In this document: piece by piece, positions 41,801 through 50,613 of the stretch
Numbering within the stretch: the stretch's first letter is position 1
Layout: every line of letters starts with the position of its first letter
Assembly (NCBI RefSeq): GCF_018320785.1
Contig: NC_054871.1
Location: 17,108,339 to 17,172,338, forward strand
DNA from: Cheilinus undulatus
Taxonomy: Eukaryota; Chordata; Actinopteri; Labriformes; Labridae
Reading direction: 5' to 3'
Length of the DNA: 64,000 nt
Program-made: the position numbers and the translations under genes
Notes under the pieces: generated by a model
Seen by the model: only the letters and a program-made list of their open reading frames with translations
Databases searched by the model: none
Told to the model about the DNA's origin: nothing

Positions 41801-44800
41801 TTTTATATTGTAACATAATATTCAGTACAGCTTTATTTTAATGCCTGAGGCTACTTATGAAAAAAGAATACCAGCAGATTCAAATCTAAATAAATGTTTG
41901 ACAGCCAAATTACTGTAGCATTCAAAGGGCAAAGATTTGTAAAAATGAGAATTTGCATTTTTTACTTTAATGCACAGACCTTCTTTGTTCAACGTGAACC
42001 CTGCAAAATTACTCTGAGAAGCTCCTGACATTAAAAAATCTCCACTGATGTGCCTCAGTGATTTTTTATGTGTTCTTCTTGACCTACCTCTGTTAAACCC
42101 AGCTTCCCTGCTTGAAAGGCTCTCCGCGTGAACTCCCCGGCTTCAGCAGGCCTCATGCCAGGCACGCTTCCTGAGAAACAAACGCACGCACAAAAACACA
42201 CAGTATACAAACAAGAACACATGCATGAGGCACATAGTGGGCATGCATCTTGTACAGAACACATACATAAACACACACACGTAAGCGGGGGAGGATCAAA
42301 CGCAGGGTCAATAAGTCACTCAGGGTTCACTCAGTAAGAAAACAGTTAAGCTGGTTAAAGAGGTGACGTTTTCATTGTTTTCGAAACCATTTATCAAACC
42401 TGGTTACGTGTTGGTGACAGGGAGCTGTGAACCTGAATTAATGAAGGTCATGATCTGTTAACAGGAGCAAAATCTTCCCTGTTATTCAACTGGCTTGTTA
42501 TCATTTCAATATCCTACTTTTTTCTTTTTTTTCTCCAAGTCAAGACTTATTTAACCATGTCATTAAAAAAAACTCTAACCTTCCTTTACTAATTAGGCAC
42601 AATCTGACATGATCTGAGGACAAGCTTTCAGTAGCACATCTAATTTATACAATACTGCCCCCTGGATGACCAACAAGGGAACTGCAGTGAAATGTTACTT
42701 GTCAGTCTCAGTGGGACTGTCATGCTTGTCATGGCACATTTTATAAGTATCTTTGAAATGGGAACATATGCTTCAGTTTTCCCTTTAAAGTTAGTGTGAT
42801 GGACAGCAACATGACCGCCCCAGTTAGTGTGCAGACTTACAGCTTAGTCATGGCTCTAAAGACATAAATCTCAGCCTGAAAATAACACTGCTTCACATGA
42901 AACTTGTTTGTGTGTTATACTGCATGATATAAAGGTGTATACGATTGAATCATACAAGTAATGGTATCTGCATGTTACCTAGGGCCTGTAAGACTGCAGT
43001 AATGACAGCCGGACCACCGTGGATGTGGAACTCCACACTGTCTTCTCCTGTGAAACTGTGAGGAGCTGTTGATACAAACGTGAGAATAAAAACCACAGAA
43101 TGAAGAAGAGTACCTTTTTGACATGTTAATATGCAGAGGACACTTTTTTCAAGAATTTGTTAAACAAACTTCACCTACAGCAAGTAGAAAACAAAACTTT
43201 AGAAATTAACAGGACTGAACTTTATCCTCCCAAGACCCTGCATGTACACATGAGGACAAACTTTTTGGCATTCCTTAAACATAATAATTTCTGCCATTAG
43301 AATTTTTTAAGATAAGCATTAAGAATGTCAATTTACGTTTTAGTAATTCACTTCAAATGTTGGCTAAATCTGGTTTGAATTTCTCATAAATTCACAGGAA
43401 AATTTAAGGGAATTTATTTAGAGATTTCAGGGAATTTGCTTGGAAATTATTTTCAAGGAAATGTTGGGGATATGTTTGGATATTTTGGCGAGTTTCACTG
43501 GAAGTTTTGGGGGAAGATTGCTTTTTGTATTTAGATATATTTTTGTTTTTTTATGCCTTTATTTTGAAAAGATGGACAGTGGAAATGAAATAAGAATCAA
43601 GGATGAGAGAGTAAGGGAGAGACATGCGAGAAAGAAGCAACAGGCTGGACCCTAACCTGGGCCGCCTGCGTACATGGAGTGTGGCCTAACCGCTAGGCCA
43701 TCTGAGTGCCCTGGGAAATTGCTTTGAAATTTTTTTTTTTTCATGGGAATTTGGAGATTTGATTGGATGTTTGGGGGACTTTGCTTGGAAATTTTCAGGC
43801 ATTTTCGTGGACATTGTGCTGGAAAAAAAGGGTATTTGTGTATTTTGGAAATTCAATGAGAAATTTTAGGGGGATTTTTTGCAGGGGTTTTTATTAAGGA
43901 TGCACAATATTATAGGCATGATACTGGTATCAGCTAACCTTGCAAAGCAGATAGATACGCCTGATCCGTGTTTCTCACTGGCGAATCCATCTTGCAAAGC
44001 CCCCATCTGAACCGTTTGGGTCCAGTTAGAAAGTGACAGGACCAATCAGCAACAAGGGGCAGTGCTTTCGAGTGCAGCAGAGTCGTGACCTAAGCAAGCA
44101 GCAACAAGAGGCCGGTGCAATTATGGCAGAAGACATTAGTGTAGGTGCTGCTAAAGCGCCAGTTTTATCAGAACGTGACAACATTTCTTCGTTTGAAGAA
44201 GAAAAAAGAACAACAGTGAGTTGTTTTCTTTTCAAAAATGACGAAGTTGTGTACTGACATGTCTACAGTCACCATGGTTCGCGTTATGCAGTTCTGTATT
44301 GAGTTTACTCCTTCAGTAGGGGCGCAGCCATAGGGCCATGTGACAACGTTCATCCAATCACCCTCTGAGTTTTTTTTTTTCAAAGGCTCTGCCTTTTCCC
44401 AAACGCTGTGTATGAGTGGTTTACCAGATGGATGTGTGAAACAAAACCACCTGGCATGCCAGGTTAGGTATCAGCAGATATTAGCTTTTAAAGTTCATCA
44501 TCTGTTACAGCAGGTATATAAAACTGGTATACTGGCCATAAATAATGGCCTATATCGTCTGTAATTTTCAGCAAAATGTGAGATTAAGTTTGTGGAGGTT
44601 TAATCAGGATCATCACACTTAATCTTTTTCTTTATTCATCCTCATTTCTTAAACTTTTAAGTGTGCTCAAAGGACTGAAGTTTGTTTCTTTGTTCATCAT
44701 TTATCTTTTTAAAATGTGTTTTAGGGACTAAGATTTAAGTCTTAAATACATTAATCAATATACATTAATTAATATATCATTATTTATATTAGTATCCACT

Positions 44801-47556
44801 AAAATAAATGTGTAAATCGCAGCATATTGGAAATCAGCAAAAATCCAGTATTGTGCTCCCAAATTTTTATCAATGCTCCAAAACTATACTGCAAAATATT
44901 GTCAGTTGCTTAAAAAAATCTTATGCAGGAGAAAAAGGGCAAGACATGATTAAAAATGTCTCAACCCCAATACCAAGTAAAAAAGGAATTAAACAAATTT
45001 CCAATTCCAAGTTAAAAAAAAAAATGGTAACGAGAGGAAATTAAACAAACCTGGGAACCAGAGGATAAGTCCACGGTCCAGAACTTCCTTGGATTGAGGG
45101 TCTGTAATGCTGCGTAACAGGGCGGTGCGTGGAGGAGGGAGGCTGTGTGTGAGCCCTGCCATACACTTCAGAGCTGTAGCCGAGGCAGGACCACTGACTC
45201 GTACCACAGCAACGCCGCACCTGCCATGGCCTGAAGATAAGGCAAAGATGGTCTCAGCATCAGTTAGGCCAGCTGCGGGTCCATCAAAGGTGGATAGGAC
45301 TCTGCAAGGCCCAGAGCTTCTGCTGGAGGTAAGACAATGGTTAGAGATGTAAAATACAAAACATCATATTTTATAGCGACAAACTGGAGCTTCAAACACA
45401 GAAAAGAAAAGATTGTTAGTTAAGCTAAACACAATGAATACAACTGTCAAAAGGACAATCTGTTTATAAAAAAATATTCTAAATAGCATGAAGGAAAAAA
45501 TAAATAAAAATAGGCATAGTTAATTTAATACTGATAGAACTGCATTTTAGTATTTTATCAGCAGAAATTTTTTTTTTTTTTTTTTCAAAAAGCTTATTCT
45601 AACAACTTCTTTGAGGTTAAAGGACCAGCTCTGGGTTTTTGTTTTTTGTTTTTTGTTTCTGTCTTTCCCTGCAATTCTTGTGAACACACAATATCTCCAG
45701 AACCCTTGGAGAGATTTACTTCAAACTCTGCACAAATGTCCACTCTGACTAAAGGATGACCAGATTAGATTTGAGTGGTCATAGGTTCAAGGTCCATTGG
45801 GCCTCCTGTTCTATCTTGTAACATGACATCTCAAGAATGGTTTGTGGAGAGACTTCTTCGGGCTTTTAATAAACGTTCACTCTGATTAAAAGATGAATAC
45901 ATTACATTTTGGAGATCATAGGTCAAAGGTCAAGGTCACTGGGCCAAATGTTCATTCCTTCCATGTAAACACAATCTCAAAAAAACCTTTGGTAGATTTT
46001 CTTAAAAACTTTACACTACTGTTCACTCTGAAGTGAGGATGAACTGGGGAGATTCTGAAGGTAAAAGGTTCAAGGTCAAGGACATTAGGCTTCTTGTTCA
46101 TCCCTTGCTTCTATGAATGACTTCTATGAATCACCAGCCACAGAAACCACCCCAGCCCTTCTCCTTGGCTTACTGCAGCACTTTCACTGGCTAGCAATTA
46201 AAGAAATGCAAATCCCAGGCAGTAGTTCCAGTTTTTTTAAACAAAAGTCTGTTTATTTATTTCTTTTTTGATCTGTTGCCATACAACTTTTTTACACAAC
46301 TATTTTTTCTTTCTTTTTTTTTTTTTTTTTTTTTGGTTTTGTTGTTTTTTGGGGGGTTATTTTTGCCTTAGTTTTGTCTCTGACTTTTCCAGTAACTTTA
46401 AAATGCCTGTCATTCATGTAAGTGTTCCACATATACACTGTAAGGATAAAAGTATTTGGTCACCCCTGTTAATTGTTGAATTCAGGTGTTCCAATCAGAG
46501 CCATTGCCACAGGTGATTAAAATCAAGCACCTAGTAATACAGTCTCCATTTGCAAACATTTGTGATACATAATGGGTCACTCTAAAGAGCTCTGTGACTT
46601 CAGCTATGATACTGTGATGGATGCTACCTTTGCAATAAGACATTTTGTTAAATTTCATCCCTGCCAGATATTTCACAGTCAACTGTAAGTGATGCTATTA
46701 GAAAGTGGAAGTATTTAGGAACAACAGCAACACAGCCATGGGGTGTAAGACCACGTAAAAAATCCCAGAGCAGGATTAACTTCTGCTAAGGTATTGTGCG
46801 AAAAAAGTCACTGTTCTGCTGATTCCACAGCTGAAGAGTCATAAACCTCCAGTGACATTAATGTAAGCACAGAAACTGTGCTGCTGGAGCTTCATGGAAT
46901 AGGTTTCTATGGCTGAGCAGCAGCACAAAAGCTTGTCCAATGCAAAGTGTCAGATGGAGTGATGTATAGCACACCGACACTGGACTTTGGAGTGGTGAAA
47001 ACGTGTTCTGAGGAGAGACAAATCACATTTCTCTGTTAGGCGGTCAGATGGGTGAGTCTGGATTTGGTGGATGCTGGGAGAATGCTACCTGCCTGACTGC
47101 ACTAAGCAAACACTGAGGTTTGTTGGAGAAGGGCTAATGGTATGGGGTTATATTAGAGGGTTTGGGCTGGACCCCTTATCTCCAATGAATCTTAATGCTT
47201 CAGCATACCATTTTGGACAATGCTTTACCCCAACTTTGTGTCAACAGTTGTGGGAAGGCTCTTTTCTATTCAAACATGGCAGTGCCCCAGCGCACACAGC
47301 AAGGACTATAAAGACATGGTTTAGTGTGTTCTAGAGGTGTTCTCAGAACTTGACTGGCCCACACAGAGCCCTGATCTCAACCTTTACGAGCGCCTTTGGG
47401 ATGAACTGAAACAGCGATTACGAAGAAAAGAGAAGTTTCTGAATAGGATGCAAGCAAACAAAATAGATATTTAACTGTAACATAAGAAACAAACCTTGTC
47501 CTGAGTGTTTGGACAGCAGCTCTCCATATTCCTTTACAGGCTGATGGTATCATCAT
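17809..47556 (-). CDS. gtpbp3: GTP-binding protein 3, mitochondrial tRNA-modification GTPase (MnmE family), eleven coding exons
   Basis: With MTO1, GTPBP3 makes the taurinomethyl modification on wobble uridines of mitochondrial tRNAs. Exons in gene order: 47556-47495, 45319-45051, 43065-42979, 42170-42088, 41013-40894, 33950-33878, 32918-32775, 26321-26156, 21071-20941, 19880-19706 and 18040-17809. All have GT-AG borders and phases add to exactly 514 codons including TAG (human 492 residues). Residues 1 to about 25 are a basic presequence suiting mitochondrial import. The N-terminal folate/TrmE domain carries [11 protein letters not shown] and [13 protein letters not shown]; the helical domain follows. 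The inserted G domain has G1 GATNAGKSS (266-274), G2 GTTRDV (292-297), G3 DTAG (313-316) and G4 NKAD (386-389). The protein ends [15 protein letters not shown], with the conserved C-terminal Cys. All key residues are intact. Introns are repeat-filled. Two adjacent ATGs occur; 47556 is the first. Confidence 0.97.
18285..18510 (-). repeat. Interspersed repeat with GGATGCACA-type end
   Basis: Shares TTTTTCTTTGTTCATCCTCA, GGACTAAA, TATTGGCTAAAGT and a GTGCATCC end with the repeat at 43906-44870 and in part with 57566-57760. It resembles a decayed DNA-transposon end common in fish genomes; the class is not decided. Confidence 0.5.
19257..19680 (+). mobile_element. LINE (Rex1-like) 3' end fragment
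   Basis: Reads [11 protein letters not shown], then [19 protein letters not shown], the conserved C-terminal block of a non-LTR reverse transcriptase ORF. It then runs into CTGTAAAGTGTCTTGAG and GATGCTATACAGATAAGG, a typical fish LINE 3' tail. A piece of about 60 bases (AATGACCAGAAGTT...) is tandemly duplicated near 19315-19430. Confidence 0.75.
20085..20825. mobile_element. hAT-like non-autonomous element, copy 1
   Basis: The left end (CTCAAATGGTCTAGCAAGGC) and right end (GGTTGAAAACCACTGCT) form imperfect inverted ends of the CAGTGGTTTTCAACC type, typical of hAT-like elements. The interior is shared with 27700-28090 in the same orientation. No transposase remains. Confidence 0.6.
21650..23040 (+). 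mobile_element. LINE fragment split by a Tc1-like insertion
   Basis: Left of the insertion, [14 protein letters not shown] is read; right of it, [14 protein letters not shown] and SSFKSR. These are successive blocks of the reverse-transcriptase C-terminal region of Rex1-like LINEs. The piece between is the Tc1 element 21734-22840. Confidence 0.75.
21734..22840 (+). mobile_element. Tc1-like transposon with both terminal inverted repeats, inactive
   Basis: Terminal inverted repeats match over about 28 bases (TACACTATATTGCCAAAAGT and onward, with one clear mismatch) and start and end at TA. The transposase is split between frames: 22132-22524 carries WSDE and a [12 protein letters not shown] block, and 22502-22924 carries [20 protein letters not shown], the final Glu block. 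The DNA-binding region is shortened. It lies in the gtpbp3 intron between exons 9 and 8. Confidence 0.93.
23812..24345 (+). mobile_element. MITE-like element, copy 1
   Basis: Ends AGTGCTGTCAAAAGATTA and TTAATCTTGACAGCTCT are imperfect inverted repeats with GCGATTAATC-type sub-terminal sequence. About 530 bases, no coding. The same element is inverted at 31319-31833. Confidence 0.75.
24380..24605 (+). repeat. LINE 3' tail fragment
   Basis: AAAAAGCTTTGTGAATAGC, then GCTATAAAAATACACTTGCC, resembles the 3' untranslated tail of fish LINEs (AAAGCACTTTGTGAA... TATAAATAAACTTGCC type). Confidence 0.5.
26623..27170 (+). mobile_element. DNA-transposon remnant
   Basis: Starts with TGCTTCTCAAAAAAATTAGA, the sub-terminal sequence of a widespread teleost DNA transposon, and contains remnants resembling a Tc1/mariner-type reading frame ([19 protein letters not shown]). 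Exact family not decided. It has lost coding capacity. Confidence 0.55.
27700..28090. mobile_element. hAT-like non-autonomous element, copy 2 (partial)
   Basis: Shares long blocks with 20340-20720: CATTCTGTTGTCACT, TGCTCTGGGTTTT, GGCAGGAACATGT and GCAAGGAGATCCCAGAAC. Outer ends not found. Confidence 0.6.
28925..29420 (+). mobile_element. LINE fragment, 3' region
   Basis: Reads [20 protein letters not shown], the LHWLPV..RI..KI block of Rex1-like reverse transcriptases, then an untranslated T-rich tail. Degraded. Confidence 0.6.
31319..31833 (-). mobile_element. MITE-like element, copy 2 (inverted)
   Basis: The right end TTTTAATCTTTTGACAGCCC is the inverse of the left end of the copy at 23812, and internal blocks match in inverted order. 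With copy 1 it flanks gtpbp3 exon 8. Confidence 0.75.
31985..32110 (+). repeat. LINE/SINE 3' tail
   Basis: CCAGTCCAGGGTGTCCCTGC, CAGCTGGGATTGGCGTCAGC and a GAATAGATCATGGATGAT end match a very common fish retroposon 3' tail. Confidence 0.6.
34941..35120 (+). repeat. tRNA-derived SINE, copy 3, with target-site duplication
   Basis: 180 bases, A box TGGCCTAGTGGTTAAAGG, B-box region GGTTTGAATCC, family body and A-rich tail. Flanked by the 16-base direct repeat AATGCTGTAAAAATGC (34925-34940 and 35121-35136). It lies in the gtpbp3 intron between exons 6 and 5. Confidence 0.93.
36405..36545 (+). mobile_element. LINE (L2/CR1-like) 3' coding fragment
   Basis: Reads [20 protein letters not shown], the conserved C-terminal end of L2/CR1-type reverse transcriptases in fish. 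Confidence 0.65.
36622..38127 (+). mobile_element. Tc1-like transposon remnant, near full length
   Basis: The left inner repeat (TCTGGCCCTACGTGAAAAAG) is inverted near 37896-37925. The outer right end, GGGGGCAAATAATTTTTCAT at 38098-38117, has no left partner, so the left tip is lost. Transposase remnants include [13 protein letters not shown] and [15 protein letters not shown] (first catalytic block). Many stops. A 41-base internal segment has been copied into the catalytic region (see findings). Confidence 0.85.
39336..39502 (+). repeat. tRNA-derived SINE, copy 4 (degraded)
   Basis: The head is eroded (GCCTGGTGGCCTCAGGTGAA), but the body (CTCTCTCCAGTTTCTGACGA) and the AATAAAAGCATAAA end with a run of A at 39481-39502 fit the family. 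Confidence 0.6.
43330..43880. repeat. AT-rich tandem repeat, inverted relative to 8857-9620, with SINE inserted
   Basis: GGAATTTGCTTGGAAATTAT, GGGAATTTGGAGATTTGA and similar GGAAATTT blocks are the complement of the family at 8857-9620. The SINE at 43541-43712 interrupts it. Confidence 0.55.
43541..43712 (-). repeat. tRNA-derived SINE, copy 5
   Basis: On the minus strand it has TGGCCTAGCGGTTAGGCC as A box, then a B-box region AGGTTAGGGTCC, the pyrimidine-rich body and an A-rich tail. Confidence 0.75.
43906..44870. repeat. Composite interspersed repeat
   Basis: Begins AAGGATGCACAATATTAT, as does the repeat at 57566. The central 43970-44470 part includes the module shared with 12436-12730 (CCAATCACCCTCTGAG), and the end (44620-44870) matches 18330-18505. 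It appears to be one element with another inserted. Lies in the gtpbp3 intron between exons 3 and 2. Confidence 0.5.
45680..46110. repeat. Minisatellite-like repeat, unit about 125 bases
   Basis: Three to four degenerate units, each with TCTCAAGAA/CTCCAGAA, CTTCAAACT-like, GTTCACTCTGA, AGGATGAA and GGTTCAAGGTC or GGTCAAGGTCA blocks in the same order. This kind of repeat is common in fish. Confidence 0.65.
46434..47430 (+). mobile_element. Tc1-like transposon remnant in gtpbp3 intron 1
   Basis: The left end (AAAGTATTTGGTCACCC, then TTCAGGTGTTCCAATCA) is homologous to the Tc1 element at 21734. Fragments GEGLMVWGY and [10 protein letters not shown] (second Asp region lost or changed) and ACTTGACTGGCCCACACAG are recognisable. 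The right terminal repeat is missing; homology stops about 65 bases from gtpbp3 exon 1. Confidence 0.85.
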
Positions 47557-48025
47557 TTTAGGACGCAAATATCAACACTTTATGCTGCCCCCTTCTTCTG
47601 TCGCAGATTTTAGACACTGACATTGAAAACCAAGCTCTTCCTTTGCCAAAATCCTCAAGTTGATACCACTCCGAGCTAAGCTTATGTCAGAGATACCTCT
47701 TACTGTACATTTAGCTGACAAAAATAACCCATGTAATCGCCGTAACTGTCAACTTATCAAGCATGGTCTTCGTTATATCACCCTCATAGAGCAGCAGCAT
47801 TTACATTTACCACGGCGAGTGTAGTTCTCCCGTTGTCTGTCATGATTGGTCTCCAGCTTTGAGAAAGGCTGAACGTTCTAAAAGCTGATTAGATCAAGAC
47901 CTGTCAATCTAATGAGAGTCCCGCCTAGTGTGCGCCATTGTTTTCGGTCCGTGTTTCTACCGTTGCTCTCCTGAGTTCCTGTAGCTTCCTATCTGTATTT
48001 TAACCAATAAGTGATGATTTAAGGT
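47557..48025. promoter_or_regulatory. Probable gtpbp3 promoter, possibly bidirectional
   Basis: Sequence upstream of the gtpbp3 start. It contains GATTGG (inverted CCAAT) at about 47845, a GCGCCATTG word near 47935 and a GTAATTTG donor-like site after 48021 on the plus strand. It could also start the plus-strand gene whose later exons are at 53739 and 54707. Inference only. Confidence 0.35.
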
Positions 48026-48264
48026 AATTTGACATTCAATGATATGTTTTTATCAATTTAATTTCATGATATAAAATGCTTTATTTACACAAGAACATAG
48101 TTAGTAGTTGAGAGAACTAGTGCTATGTAAAAAAAATACACAAGACGCCGCCAAAAACTCTCAAAGCCTTAAGATGTACAGTAGGCATGCAAACAAGATT
48201 CACAGTGCTTTGTGCAGCTGTTGTCAAGTGGTTATTAGTTTTTGCTACTTGCACAGGAAAATAA

Positions 48265-48330
48265 GTACAAACCACAATACAATACAATACAAGAACTTTA
48301 TTTATCCCCGGAGGGAAATTCAATTGTCTG
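48265..48330 (-). repeat. LINE 3' terminus
   Basis: ACAATACAATACAATACAAG followed by AACTTTATTTATCCCCGGAG is the inverse of a common fish retroposon 3' end with a short ATTGT-type tail. Confidence 0.5.
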
Positions 48331-48360
48331 GGATTCTCATCTGTTTACTTTAGAATGAAT

Positions 48361-48364
48361 ACAA

Positions 48365-48395
<31 letters not shown>

Positions 48396-48396
48396 G
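48361..48396. repeat. (TG)n(TA)n microsatellite
   Basis: Alternating TG then TA dinucleotides. Confidence 0.9.
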
Positions 48397-49339
48397 AATA
48401 GAATTTTAAAAAATTGTTATTTAAATAGAGGCTTCAAAAAGTTCTGCCTCTGAGTGTATTATCTGCATGTCTTATTTGTGATTTTTGTTAATACTGCATA
48501 ATTAACTTAAGACCAACTTAAAGTCTCTTTTAACTAAATACCATTGTGTGTCTTATAAATCTCTTATTCCTAAATATTTTATTTTACATACAAGTAGAAT
48601 TAAAAAGGAATAACTTGGTGCATCAACCTCAACTACTGATTTTTATTTATTTATGGATTTTTTTTTGTTTGTTTGTTTTTTTAATAGATAATTGTTGTTG
48701 GTTTCACATGCTTTATATACTGTAACATGTTGGGGGATATGTGGGCAGAAGTTTTCCTGCATACCTTTGGACACTTTTGCACAAACGTCAGAGAAAACTG
48801 TTTATATGTGTTCTGATAGTGACTATGATTTTATCATTTTCAAGATAGTTTTATAAATGCTCCTGGTAGATTAGTGTCATTTCATGTGAAAGCATTATTG
48901 CACCTAGACTGTTAACCACTCAGTTTGTGAGTCTCTCTTTCTCTGAGCTTGCCACAATATCATTTTCACTGACTACCCACCATACCCTGTTCACATAAAA
49001 ACTCATCCTAAGTAACCTTGATTGAAATTCAGTGTAGCATATTATATACCCAGGTGCTGATAGGTGTATAATTAAGAGGTCAGTGAAATATATGTCTATC
49101 TTATGAGGTCTTTGTTTGTGGTCACCTCATAGGGAGAAGCAGATAAATAGTGTCATCTTGTATCATTGTATAGAATTAGTGGCAGTTGCTCGATGTTTGA
49201 GGAACAAGGGCAAAAAATTAAAATACTGGAACCTTCTACATGTGGTGGAGCACCAGTGCACAAAAATTGTATTACATTATGTTGAAACTCTGGTTAAGAC
49301 TGAATTATTTTTATGATGTGGTTACACCTACAACACCAC

Positions 49340-49790
49340 TGTAACAAACAAATGCAGAATTATTGACTATTTAACCGTTTATTTCACAAACAAACATAAG
49401 AAAGTATGCCAGTGAAAATTGTATGAATTTCACCAAGGAACTTAAGGTACTTTCTCTGCTCTAGGGCATGTGCTATAGAGTGTCAAATTATACCTCCTAT
49501 AGGGCACCAAAGAGAGTGCACTTTGTTCAATTTAATCAACTTACAGAGCATTTTGTCAAATTTGTTGTACTTAGAGGGCACAAAACAGGGTGCTTTGTCA
49601 GATTTAGTCTATGCAGAGAACAACAAAAGGGCACTTCCTCAAATGTGTCCTTTTATAGGGCATCTAAAGAGACACCACACTCTGTTTATCTGCCATAAAG
49701 GCATTCCAAAGGGCACTTTTGTGATTTTTTTTAACAGTTAGACAACAAGGTGGGCAAGCACCCCCTTGCCCCCATCTGAGTCCACCAGTG
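49340..49790 (+). repeat. GGGCAC-type internal-repeat element
   Basis: Units of about 40 bases with AGAGGGCAC, CAAA and TTTGTCAAATTT words, ending in GCACCCCCTTGCCCCC near 49759. The left part (TTGACTATTTAACCGTTTAT) matches the element at 61590. Confidence 0.6.
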
Positions 49791-50073
49791 AATATTATAC
49801 AAAATAATCAGCCAGTTCCTGGCTAAACACATCTCTCTGACAGAAAGTATAGACCAACAATAAATGACTACATTTTTTGATTTTTTTTTTTCAAGGGTGC
49901 AAGAACATCAGAAGTGTTAGTAGAGGAAAGAACTGTCTACCTTAACACAGTCAAGCAGCCTGTTTTTTTTCTTTTTGTACTTGAAGACCTCTCAGAAATC
50001 AAGCAAAAGTGTTCCTGCCTTATTACTCTTACAGACTGCTGTGATATTTTGCTTTTTTTCTACACTTTTACAG

Positions 50074-50250
50074 TACGACTACAGTTTCCTGTCGCAGTGC
50101 TTTTCTCCGAAGCAGCACACACCTGAGAGTTACATCAACACAACTAAGGATCTGGAAAGGAAGAAACAACATCAGGTGCCAACAAACAGCTACCGGTCTG
50201 ATGAGATGCCAACTGGCAGTGCACGAAAGCAATGCAGAGGGTGTATATAG
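50074..50250 (+). CDS. Exon-like open frame ending in a stop, unidentified
   Basis: After a good acceptor (TCTACACTTTTACAG) the frame reads YDYSFLSQCFSPK, an INTT glycosylation-type site, and ends KQCRGCI then TAG at 50250. It could be the last exon of an unknown plus-strand gene. Alternatively, with a weak donor at 50176, it could be an earlier exon of the candidate membrane protein, since both are phase 0 there. No polyadenylation signal follows closely. I do not recognise the family. Confidence 0.25.
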   Translation, partial: YDYSFLSQCFSPKQHTPESYINTTKDLERKKQHQVPTNSYRSDEMPTGSARKQCRGCI

Positions 50251-50613
50251 GTAGATGTTTAGTTTTGTTTTTATCATTATCAACAAAAACATCAACAGCT
50301 GGCACTTCATACCATCATCAGAAATATTCTTATCTACATCAACAACATATTCTCTCTGACACACATTTTTGTAGTATGTTTATCTAATACACCAGTAGTT
50401 TATCTGCAGGTTTTAAAGGTAAATAATGTTCATTTATATTAATTTACCATGCAGGTTTAAGTATCATTCAGTATGAGGTACAGTCTGCAAACAGATAGTG
50501 TTGTCTCAGTGAAGTCCATCATGGCCTACATCTATCATGTACTTTACAGAAAAGCACAAGAGTTAAGGCTACATGATGTTTGTGTGTGTTTGAGTGTGTG
50601 TGTGGTATTGCAG

